Positions 55,279 to 64,000 of a stretch of DNA of 64,000 nt are shown here, piece after piece. The stretch covers positions 93,927,064-93,991,063 of the forward strand of contig CM023532.1 of the NCBI GenBank assembly GCA_013350335.1, given 5' to 3'. Under the pieces are notes generated by a model that worked only from the letters and a program-made list of their open reading frames with translations, searched no databases and was not told the DNA's origin. Both the position numbers and the translations under genes were made by a program. Every line of letters starts with the position of its first letter. Position 1 is the first letter of the stretch. The DNA comes from Chimonanthus salicifolius (lineage: Eukaryota; Streptophyta; Magnoliopsida; Laurales; Calycanthaceae).

Positions 55279-57347
55279 CTAGGGTAGAAGTAGGGCGTTA
55301 GACCACGCGTCCAGTAGGACTTCGAGTAGGGCTAGCACATAGATTAGCAATAAAAGCATACAGATAATAACAGAATGAAAACTAGTAAACCATCATATAA
55401 TGAAAATATAAAGTGAATGCCATGTCATGGGTGTCTATGTTATGAATCCCACCCATCATCTCTACCATCATGATGTCATATCCCCCTTGACGGCAAGACC
55501 TCGTCAAGGTATCCCCATGCCTGTTCTCAGTCGCCCCGACAGAGCATGGACTCCGGTTTGTTTATTTTTTTCAGCCCATGCCATGCATGAGATGTAATGC
55601 ATTATGCTATGTAATATTTATAACTCATAATCTTAACATATCATACATAGCCTTAACTTATAATGCATAACCTTAAACATAATTCATAGCCATATTCCAT
55701 ATAATACTTAATCATAGCCATAAGAATCCATCTTAAACATGTCATAATCTTAAAACCCATCATACAACCAATCAATATAATTACTAGAAATAAACCAATA
55801 AACCAATCACATAGCATCTAATCCATGGCTTACAAATAGGTAGGAATCCTACCGAATACTGACTCGCGTCCTTTTACGGTTTCGTCCGATAATCCGGCTA
55901 TCGACACGCGTACCGCTCGCTATATCCAATACCTTATTACATACACATAATTAGTCCATGTTTTTAACCTTTTAAATCCATTGATCACATACTTAAGGTT
56001 ACCATAATTGCACTTATGTCCATGATCATTTTTTATGGAGTTCTTGAATTTGGCCATTATTTACAATTTTGCCACTACTCATTTACATGATTAATTACTC
56101 AATTTTATTTCTCCATTCTTAGACCCATGATAGATCCAAAATCTTGGATCCATCAATGATTCATTAACATGTCACAAGATCACTAAAATTCCACCATCTA
56201 ATTAGCCTAATCCTTATTAATTTAAACACCCATATAGTCCCATACTTAACCCATCAATTGTCTCATAAAATTGGGTCATGGGTTCAAAATACCCCATTCC
56301 TCAAATCTTCCCATGGGGCTTACTTCATGCATTTAACCACATTAAGTCCATTATCCATTCATGCCCTTTGAAGGCCATAAACATCATTCACATTTCAATC
56401 TAACCCATCACAAGGCTCACCAATGGGCCATGGGTTCGGCCATACACCATGGCCGAACCCATGGTGTCCTTTTCCCATTTTCTTCCTTGGTCAACATATA
56501 TCACTTAATTCCATCACAAGTCCCTCCATGTGGGGATTTTATCATACATTTTAGATCACCCCTTTGATCAACATTAGGTCTCTTTTTGGTTCATTTACAT
56601 TACCAACACTCCCATTTATTTTCCATTATTCATAACCATTATCACACCATCATAAAACCCTCATCTTTAACTACATTGGAGTCCATTACCAATATCAACA
56701 CTAGTTTCATTTTGGTACAGCAAAACCACCAACATTCATCACCATAGGGTTCCACAACATTCCATTCATAAAATCGTTCCATAGTTTTTTTGTTTTTGAA
56801 ATCCCATTTACAATGCTTAAGGTCCATTTAAAAGAATTGTTAATCTTCTCCATCATTTTTCTTATAAACACCCCTTTAAACTTAACACATTTAATCAATA
56901 AGCCCTTAAAACCCTAAACCATCCTCCATGGTTTCCATTCTTCATAAATCCTAATAAATCATTAAAATGCCCAAATTACCTTCCATGTCCTCCATTCCTT
57001 AAAACCCTAAAAATTTTACACATAAATTACATAACCCTAATTAGATTCATCAACCCTCTTTACCATGCTTAATTAACACCTAATTATGCAATGTCCTTCA
57101 TTCCTTAAAACCCTAAAAAAATTCACACATTAATTACATAACCCTTAATCCATTTATATATATATATATATTTTTTTTCTTTCTTTAACCCTAATTTATC
57201 CATTAGAGTTTCCTCCACTTTCCATCTTTCAAATTGATGGATTTAAAATCCATGGCATAAAATCATTTGACCACCATTAAATTTAGAAAATGAATCCCAA
57301 ATCTTAAACCCTAAAAATCCAAAATTTCTTGTTTAAGAAATACTCAC
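55279..57347 (-). other. Candidate intron inside solo LTR S4
   Basis: On the minus strand the donor is ATGGATT/GTGAGTAT at 57347. The acceptor is TTCTACCCTAG at 55279, with CTAAC upstream. The segment of 2,069 nt retains the splice-like signals although the hairpin array is nearly gone, which separates the two features. Confidence 0.48.
56424..56463 (-). repeat. Single long hairpin of solo LTR S4
   Basis: CCATGGGTTCGGCCATACA and its partner TGGCCGAACCCATGG form a perfect stem of about 15 bp. It is the longest single copy in the window and the only full one in this LTR. Confidence 0.8.
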
Positions 57348-58433
57348 AATCCATCATCTCCTCCGATTTCCGCCACTCCCGTCGGCTTCCTTAGGCTCCG
57401 TTCTCCTTCCTCTTGATCTTTGGTAGGCCAAGATGCTTGATCAATGGTGAAACCCTCCTAACTTAGGATTGGCCATAATAGGGCTTGATTTGAGAGAGAG
57501 AGGAGAGGATGGACATGAGAAAGAAGATGGTAGATCTTGACCTTGGAATGATGGACCATGCTTGCGCTTCTTCTCTTCTTTCTTCTCTTCTTCTCTTCCT
57601 TTCTTAATTTTCTTCTTGTTTTCTTGGAGTGTGGGGGACGGCCATGAAAGATCAAGAGTGGGAGAGAATGAAATGAGGATGGGATAAGATGAAAACCCAT
57701 CTTATCCCCTTGGTTGCTTATGTCACACTTTATCATAACTTTCCCACCAACCCTAAGATATTTATCATGCTTTTTCTTTTTTCTTTTTTTTTTTTTTGAA
57801 CCAACTACCTTAGCCAACGTTTTTCTTTTTCATGTTTTGCAATGGGTAGTTTTGGTCTCCCCTCTTTGACCACCTTTTTTATTAACTTAATTAATTACTT
57901 AATTAATTAAACCATTACTTAGGTTGATTTAATTTCCATTTAATTTAATTCCATTAAATTTCTTCCATGAAATCCACCCATGGTTGACCAAGTCAACCAT
58001 GGTGGCCGGCCCCACCAAACTTTGGTCCACATGCCACCTCACTTGGTGAGGTGGAGGTGGGTCCCATTTGGTCACACCACCTTGGCCTAATCCAAATTAA
58101 CTTATGTGATTTAAATTTCATTAAGCCCACCCCAACCAGTTGGATCATCATTGGGCCCATGGCCCAATTACATTCATCCTTACCCATTTATCTTAGGGCT
58201 TACATTATCTTAATCCATTGGGTCCCAAGTGGGTATTGGGCCCAATTTGACCACCCTTGGCCCAATTGACCATTTAAATGATTTAAGTGAACTCCATGGT
58301 CCATTGGGCCACACTTGGGCCTTTGTCCAAATTTTGGTCCATTTACCCTTTATTCCATCCAATTTCCCATTTCCACCATTAAAATTAAATAATAACCACA
58401 TATTTATTGATTTAAAAATTTCGGGCCATTACA

Positions 58434-58728
58434 GTATCAATTGGAACTTCCTTCACAATTGTCATCTTTGCACGATATATTTCATGTATCTATGTTGAGG
58501 AAATACAATCCAGATCCTTCACACATGTTGAACGTGGAAGATGTTGATGTGCAAAGCGACGTGACTTATGTTGAAAGGCGGGTCAGAGTGATCGGGAAAG
58601 AACAAAGGGTGTTACGGAACAGAGCAATTCAGTTCATCAAGGTGGTATGGGATCGAAATGGTAATGAGGAAGCCACCTGAGAACTTGAATCAGAAATGAG
58701 AGCAACTCATCCAGAGCTTTTTGTATAA
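58434..58728 (+). pseudogene. pol: Chromodomain-like tail of element B
   Basis: It resumes after S4 with QLELPSQLSSLHDIFHVSML, then NPDPSHMLNVEDV, VLRNRAIQFIKVVWDRNG and NEEATxELESEM. A TGA at 58678-58680 replaces the Trp of EATWE. The natural stop is TAA 58726-58728. The polypurine tract follows at about 58764-58788. Confidence 0.82.
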
Positions 58729-58788
58729 GTTGCTTGAAATCCTACTTCGCTCGATTTTCGGGACAAAAATTTCGAAAGAGGGTAATAT

Positions 58789-59960
58789 TGTAACCTCCTA
58801 GATTTTTCAATACAATAATATATTGGATTTTGACTATTGAAATTGTTTATTGTGTTGAATTTCAGATTTATGGATGAAATGGATTTTAAATGGCTAAGAA
58901 TTGGGTCAATGGCCCAATTATGATCCAACGGATCGTGGATAGGGTTTGATTTTAATTAATTGAGTAAATATAGTTAATTGGGTCAATTACCCAATTGGGA
59001 CCCAATGGGTCAAAGTGAATGGATTTTGGGAAGTAAATGGGTAAGGAATTAATTTAATTGGTTCATGTACCCAATTAAGACCGAAGACATGGGATCCACC
59101 TCATCAAGTGAGGTGGCAAGTGTATGAGGTGGCATGTAAGTGGCATAGCCAAGTGGGACCCAAATCTGCCTCATCAAGTGAGGTAGCGAGTGGTATAAGG
59201 TAACATGTATGGTTGGCTACCATGGTTGACTTGGTCAACCATGGGTGAGTTCAAATGTGGTGAGTTGAATTACATTGGGTTGGAAATTAAAAATCATTTG
59301 AGTTATATGGAAATGAGTTCAAGAAAAATAAAGTGAGTTGGGATTGACTTGAATGGGAAGTGAGTTCAAATTAGCAAGTGAGTTGAAATGGAAGTGGAAG
59401 GGCCTCTAAGTGAGTCAAAGGGGGAGATGGAGGGCTTCCATCTCATGGAAACCCTAGACACACGTTGGGAAGGGGGGGAAAGCCCCAAGTTCACACATGG
59501 GAAAGACCACACCTTAATGAGGGTGGTTGAAAGGGTGTTGGACAGATTTCAAAGAGCTCACACCACCCCTTTGGCCGATTTTTCCATCCTAAGGAAAGAC
59601 AAGGATCTTCATCTCTCTCCTTCTCATCTCTCTCTCTACCTTTCTCAAACTGCACTTAGCCGATTCTTGTCTCTCTCTCCCCCTCTCTCCCACATTTGGT
59701 CTTAACACTTAGAGGGCCAGCAAGGAGAGGAAAGCAAGGAGAGGAATTAACAAAGAAAGGAAGGAGTTTGGGCGTTGATTTGAAAGAGACCTCTTTGGCC
59801 GATCCTCTCCCTTTCAAACAAGAGAAGTTCCTATCTCTCTTTCTCCCTCTCTCAACAACATCCTTGGCCGAATTCTCAAGGTGGAACAAGAGATTACATC
59901 ACCTCTTCTCATCTCTCTCTCTCACATTTTCGGCGAATGAAAAAGGACGGGGCGTTATAC
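58789..59960 (+). mobile_element. 3' LTR of element B
   Basis: It runs 1,172 bp from TGTAACCTCC to GGGGCGTTATA. It is very similar to 20220-21428, including the missing intron-like region, with scattered substitutions and small indels. It ends next to copia-like LTR sequence. Confidence 0.87.
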
Positions 59961-61377
59961 ACTGAACTAGAGGGGACAAAGCATTGGAAATCTGGTAAAT
60001 TGTCAGGTCGACCAGTCTAGTCCACCGACTCCTCGGTGAGACAGGGCAAACCCATCGCGGTCATCGACCAGTCGACCGAATTGACTAAGGTTCTGGTATG
60101 AGCACACTGTCATTCGGGGTTACTCTTAGGTTGATGTCTTGTGCCCCCGACATATCGATATCGGTAGACCGACCCATCGGTGGCTACGACCCATCGACCA
60201 GGATCAAGTTTGAGTTCTGGAACTTAGAACTCTTGGTACTCTTAAAACTGACTAATCGATGTCATAGATCCAACGAGAGTACCAAGACCGACCCATTGGT
60301 GTACCGACATGTCGACCTGGGTTTCACTAGTTTCTGGACTTGAAACTTTATTAGCATGGTTTTGCCCCAGGTCGAGACGGTCAACAAGAACGACATATCG
60401 TAATCAGATCGTCAAGACAGTCGACTTGAATGGTATATCGTAATAAAATCATCGACCCGTCGATGTACTCAACCCATCAGTGACACCTATTTCTGTACCA
60501 TTGGAGTGTAATAAATGAACAATGGTCGGGTAGTTGAACGGTAACATTTAAGTTCACCAACCCATCGGTAAAATCGACCTGTCGGTACTAAACAACTCGG
60601 AAAATTGGTTGCCTTCTCTATAAATACAACACTAATGGCAACTGTTCAATGATACTTTGAGTGAATATTTATGAGCTTTATCTACCACATTCATTAGTGA
60701 ATTCAATAGGCTCAAGGAAGGATCCTCTTCTCTCTTGTACACAAATTGGTAAATCATTCAAATCAACCAATCTTAATAAATTGAGTTTGAAAGAGAGAAA
60801 GAGAGGCAAAGACAAATCATCTAGGATAGACATTGATGAACCCAATTCCTTAGAGTCTTCCCATAGCTTGTGATTTCTCTATCCATCTTCGGTACGCTTG
60901 CTAGATCAAATTGGGAAGGAGGTTCGAGAAGCATACATCTCCACATTGGAAAGCTTGAAAGGCAAATGCTTCTCCTTGGTTTATTTATTTTGTTTTTATA
61001 AATCAAACTTGTGAAGTGGTCTACCCTCTAGGATAGGTGGTGGGTGAAATTCCCAACAAATTGGATAGGCAGAATTCTATTCTATTTAGTGTGGGTGTAA
61101 CTGCCCAATTAGTGAATTTTGGATAGCCAAAGGTTGGGAGAGTCCATCAGTGGATGTAGGAGGGTTTACTTCGAAACATTATAAACATTGTGTTGTGGTA
61201 TTAGAGGCTTTTGCTTGGATTGTTATTTGAGCGCACACAACATATCTTGGTTAATTTGAATTATCCGCTGCAATTTGTTTAATTAATCAAGTATTTTTTA
61301 AAAAGGACCAACGAATTTGTGGATTGCCCTATTCATCCCCTCTAGGGTCAATCTTGTTCTAAGTCAATGGTCTTTCA
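59961..61377 (+). mobile_element. Right piece of a copia-like LTR
   Basis: About 1.4 kb ends in TTTCA at 61377, right before a primer site. The first 600 bp are rich in degenerate ACCCATCGGT, GACCCGTCGATG and GTCGACC phrases. A TATA box lies at 60619. With 20023-20219 it would form an LTR of about 1.6 kb. No gene is seen in it. Confidence 0.65.
60619..60626 (+). promoter_or_regulatory. TATA box of the copia-like LTR
   Basis: TATAAATA within CTCTATAAATACAAC is a strong plant TATA box, set in the middle of the LTR where the U3/R border is expected. Transcription would begin about 30 bp downstream and run into the gag at 61445. Confidence 0.6.
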
Positions 61378-61379
61378 AT

Positions 61380-61391
61380 TGGTATCAGAGC
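61380..61391 (+). other. Primer binding site of the copia-like element
   Basis: TGGTATCAGAGC follows the LTR end CA by two bases and matches the initiator-methionine tRNA. It shows that the LTR to its left acts as a 5' LTR for the sequence to its right. Confidence 0.88.
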
Positions 61392-61444
61392 CCATGTGCT
61401 CTTTATAAAGGATCCAACCATCCAAGTTGATCCATGCTAGAACA

Positions 61445-62352
61445 ATGGATTTTCGTCAAGATATCAATAAACCTCCTTGCTTTGTTGGATATAATTTTAT
61501 TCATTTGAAAATGAGGATGAAAGTATTCCTAATGTCCTTCAATTTCCTTGCTTGGGATGCCATTGTAAAAGATTGGTCTCATCCCACTGAAGAGATAATC
61601 ATTGGCTTAAACAAAATGTTAAGACCAAAATTTTACAATTTTTGGAATGACATTGAGAGGCATAAACATCATGGGAATTTCTTAGCTCTCAATGCAATTA
61701 GGGGTGGTGTCCCACCAAAAGATTTAGAGACCATCATGAACATTGAAAAAGACAAAGATTCTTGGGTACATTTGGAAAATGCTTATGAAATTCATGATGG
61801 TCCAACACCCTCAACCCCTGTGAATGCCACTATAAAGACACCTTGGAATTCAAAAGTGATTCGCATGCGGAAACTCAAGTCAAGGAGGAAAATCATAAAG
61901 TCCTTGTGGCCTCAATTGTACAAAATGAGGATTCTCCCAAAATTGTTACAATGGCGCATATTGAAAGTGGTAGTGGCGAAGATGATGATCTTCAATCTGC
62001 TTTTGATGCCTTGTACCCTGAAAGTGAGAAAGTGGTTAACAAATTAGAACAATCCAAGATTGAAAACTCAAACATAGGTAGCCAATTGGAAGATTTAAAA
62101 TGTAAAAACACACTCCTATACTCAAAAGTAAAAGACTCTAATGGAGAAAACATTAAGCTTAAGGAGAGTGAGAAGATCTTTCAAGAAGAAATGCAAATTC
62201 ATTGCATAAACGTTGAATGCTTAAATGCCGTGAACAAAAATCTTGAAGAGGAAGTTAGGAAACTATCTTTGGAATTAAAAGAGCTAAACAGGCTTAAAAA
62301 AATTAACAAAATAAATTTACCCAAGGTGAAGAAATATTACAAAAATAAATAA
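61445..62352 (+). pseudogene. gag: Copia gag, frameshifted
   Basis: Begins at ATG 61445-61447 (MDFRQDINKPPCFVGYNF), the usual opening of SIRE/Sirevirus-like gags, followed by KMRMKVFL and WDAIVKDW. A frameshift near 61840 moves the frame to 61843-62352. This second part holds an acidic stretch and a long coiled coil (KLEQSKIENSNIGSQLEDLK and LSLELKELNRLKK). It stops at TAA near 62350. The family call is by motif and layout; no pol is in the window. Confidence 0.7.
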
Positions 62353-62443
62353 GTTTGGGTAAAAAATTTGGTGATAGATCGGTTCTTGGTTTCTCATTGG
62401 AAACAAATGGATTAATGGCCAGAGGGCATATGTTAAGCATAAT

Positions 62444-62794
62444 GTGCCTAGAACCCCAAGGGGTAAATACTTTTATTGTCAAAAGTTTGGGCATTACAAG
62501 ATGGAATGCAACGTTAGGAAGAAGCACATGGAGGATAAAACCCTTGACCAAGCCCCAAAACTTAAAGCTAAGAGACACCCACCAAATCCTAATGTGAAGC
62601 CTAAAAAACATTCTCCAAGTCCTAATATTCCAAGATATGTACCCCCAAGGAAGGTGGACCCAAGGTATGACTCGTTAAGAAAACTTGATCACGTCTTAAA
62701 GGAGTTAAGATATCCTATGTATGGACCCCTAATGTATGCCCAAAGGAATGTGTATGAGAAACCAACCTCAACCATTTGGGCGCCTAGGAGATAG
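62444..62794 (+). pseudogene. gag: Copia gag nucleocapsid part with an altered zinc knuckle
   Basis: After another frame change the gag continues with YFYCQKFGHYKMEC, a CCHC knuckle in which the first Cys is Tyr. A Pro/Lys-rich tail follows (PKLKAKRHPPNPNVKPKKHS). It ends with APRR then TAG. It probably closes the gag of the copia element. Confidence 0.65.
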
Positions 62795-63723
62795 ATCACC
62801 TTTTTATAATGTGGTGCTTTGGTTTTATATTCACTTCATATCTCAAAATCATTGCACATTGAACTCTATAGGTAAGTGAGTTCAAATAGCCCAAATGCTA
62901 TGACATGAAAAGAATAAATTTGGCCAACTAGAAGCTTAGAATGTACTCTTCCTGGCTATAGTACATATCTTACTAAGAAAGCCAAACTTCCATGGAATAA
63001 CACTGCCTAATATGTGTATCATCTCTGTTTTGGAATGTTGATTGGTGAGTGCATGTATGTCTTGATTTCTTGATCCGTAATGTCTTGGATAATTGTGGAT
63101 ATCTTGAACATGTTTTTAATTCAATGAATTGACATGTGGTTTACTGGATTATTCTGTGCTTCACCATGTTGCATTTCATATGTATGTTCTATGCATTGTC
63201 AATCCTCAGGATAGGAATTCATCAAAATAAAATATGCACTTGTTTTGAAAAATCCTTAGTTTATCATGTCGACCCCTCGACAAACTCGACATACTTATAA
63301 TGACCATTATGTGTTATCAACATGTCTGTATTATCGGGGAACCTTCTGAAAAAGGGAAAACTTAACAGGTCGGATAGGTCAATACATAGACGTGTCGGTA
63401 GACATACCAGTCGATGGCTTCGAACAGTCGGTGGCGGCAGAAACTTAAGTTAAATGTTCCTTTCTGCGATCTCGTATCAAACTGTTTGAAACCCTTCTCC
63501 CTCCCACGAAGCTCTAGCGATTTTTCCTTCCACCTCCATGGCCTAGACCAGTCGGTCTGACCTCTCGAAGCGATTTCTCGCCGAAAAATCCTTGGGTTTT
63601 TGTTCCTCTTGCTTCAGGAAGCTAAGGTGTCACGGATTTGGTGATTTTTCGAGATTGAGTAAGATTCAAATCGTTCCTCCTTCAATTTCAGTTAAGCTTT
63701 CTTTGGATTTTTAGTTGAAAATC
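62795..63723 (+). other. Non-coding stretch with copia-LTR-like phrases
   Basis: About 930 bp without a credible frame. Around 63268-63440 and 63545-63570 it has GTCGACC, GACGTGTCGG and CAGTCGGT phrases like those in the LTR at 59961-60600. A pyrimidine-rich leader-like stretch (63440-63720) precedes the next frame. It could be a second LTR piece or an untranslated region. Confidence 0.4.
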
Positions 63724-63930
63724 ATGCATAAAGCTAAGATGGTAAACACAAACCGAACTCCGGGCCTTGAAAAACACACTGAGGCTAGTTATTTTCCTCC
63801 CAAAAGAACCGAAAGATCAGCCTCGAGACCTAGTAGTGCTGCTCTTAGTTTTGATGATCCGGCCTCTGAAAATACGTGTATGTCCAATCTCTCTCTCACC
63901 AAGCCTGAATCCAGTTCATGCCTAATCTAA
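63724..63930 (+). CDS. Unidentified small frame, possibly the start of a longer broken gene
   Basis: The ATG at 63724 opens a frame of 68 residues (MHKAKMVNTNRTPGLEKHTE) rich in Ser, Arg and Pro. After its TAA, another frame is open to the window end from about 63932 (HEVEEEPIVRKEVEIPLGC), so a single frameshift may hide a longer gene. I do not recognise it. It may be an accessory frame of a copia element or another element's gag start. Confidence 0.35.
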   Translation: MHKAKMVNTNRTPGLEKHTEASYFPPKRTERSASRPSSAALSFDDPASENTCMSNLSLTKPESSSCLI

Positions 63931-64000
63931 TTCCCGACATGAAGTTGAAGAAGAACCTATAGTAAGAAAAGAAGTTGAAATTCCCCTTGGGTGCCAAAAC

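Larger units (their letters stand above)
54798..58433 (-). mobile_element. Solo LTR S4 (Ty3), minus strand, inside pol of element B
   Basis: On the minus strand it runs from TGTAATGGCCCG at 58433 to GGGCGGGTGTTACA at 54798, 3,636 bp. The flanks are GTATT (54793-54797) and GTATC (58434-58438), a duplication with one difference. It has the CCATGGTTGAC palindrome, leader and purine-rich exon, but only one full GGTTCGGCCA hairpin. It is a distinct LTR group with mostly AT-rich filler where the others have arrays. Confidence 0.87.
20220..59960 (+). mobile_element. Ty3/gypsy chromovirus element B, interrupted by complex C and solo LTR S4
   Basis: A near-complete element carries two related short LTRs (20220-21428 and 58789-59960), a primer site, gag-pol and a polypurine tract. 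Complex C sits in its 5' leader and S4 in its pol. Without them the element is about 7.4 kb. The possible target duplication is weak (CACAA at 20215-20219 against CACTG at 59961-59965). The LTR pairing is supported by strong similarity over their full length. Its gag-pol is close to that of element A, but its LTRs lack the long intron-like region. Confidence 0.8.

Noticed and set aside
57155..57180. TATATATATATA run as a promoter TATA box
   Set aside because: It is a simple repeat next to a poly-T run, lying within the LTR exon/intron region rather than upstream of the leader, and is absent from related LTRs.

Overview
This window looks like plant (angiosperm-type) repeat-rich heterochromatin. 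It is AT-rich and eukaryotic, every recognisable protein belongs to an LTR retrotransposon, and I found no host gene, tRNA, rRNA or CRISPR array. Most of it is Ty3/gypsy chromovirus DNA that resembles the Tekay/Del lineage. The features behind that call are a gag with a CCHC knuckle, a DSGASHSF protease, an RT with FIDD, RNase H, a DD35E integrase and a C-terminal chromodomain-like tail, with an initiator-Met-type primer site. A Ty1/copia element (SIRE-like gag) forms the oldest recognisable frame. The species cannot be told from the sequence.

Layout. (1) 1-4435 is the decayed gag-pol of Ty3 element A (+). (2) 4436-19953 is the 3' LTR of A, about 3.9 kb without its guests. It is split by solo LTR S1 (4855-8022, +) and solo LTR S2 (11087-19496, -), and S2 is itself split by solo LTR S3 (14463-17978, +, perfect CAAAC target duplication). 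(3) 19954-20219 and 59961-61377 look like two pieces of a copia element (internal tail plus LTR) separated by Ty3 element B. (4) Element B (20220-59960, +) has short 1.2 kb LTRs at both ends and a decayed gag-pol at 50609-58728. Its integrase/chromodomain junction holds solo LTR S4 (54798-58433, -). (5) Between the primer site and gag of B sits complex C (21689-50431, -). C is a 28.7 kb chain of five LTRs (L1-L5) and four internal regions (I1-I4), all in one orientation, flanked by one perfect TATTT duplication. (6) 61378-64000 is the 5' part of a copia internal region.

Three points stand out. First, the long Ty3 LTRs share a conserved intron-like layout: a CT-rich leader, a purine-rich exon, a GTAAGT-type donor, an array of GGTTCGGCCA/TGGCCGAACC hairpins, a CTAAC branch-point-like site inside a small stem, a pyrimidine-rich YAG acceptor, and a short second exon. 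Second, family C carries an additional pre-gag reading frame (called ORF0 here). It is acidic at the N-terminus and has three CCHC zinc-knuckle motifs. It is kept in both the gag-pol version and a non-autonomous version in which gag-pol is replaced by a spacer of about 1.3 kb. Third, C is a mosaic multi-LTR chain with microhomology junctions, including an inverted pol fragment joined exactly at a primer-site look-alike.

Nearly all coding regions are broken. Many stops are CAG to TAG, CGA to TGA or TGG to TGA changes, as expected from decay of methylated cytosines. All similarity statements were made by eye; no alignment or database search was run.
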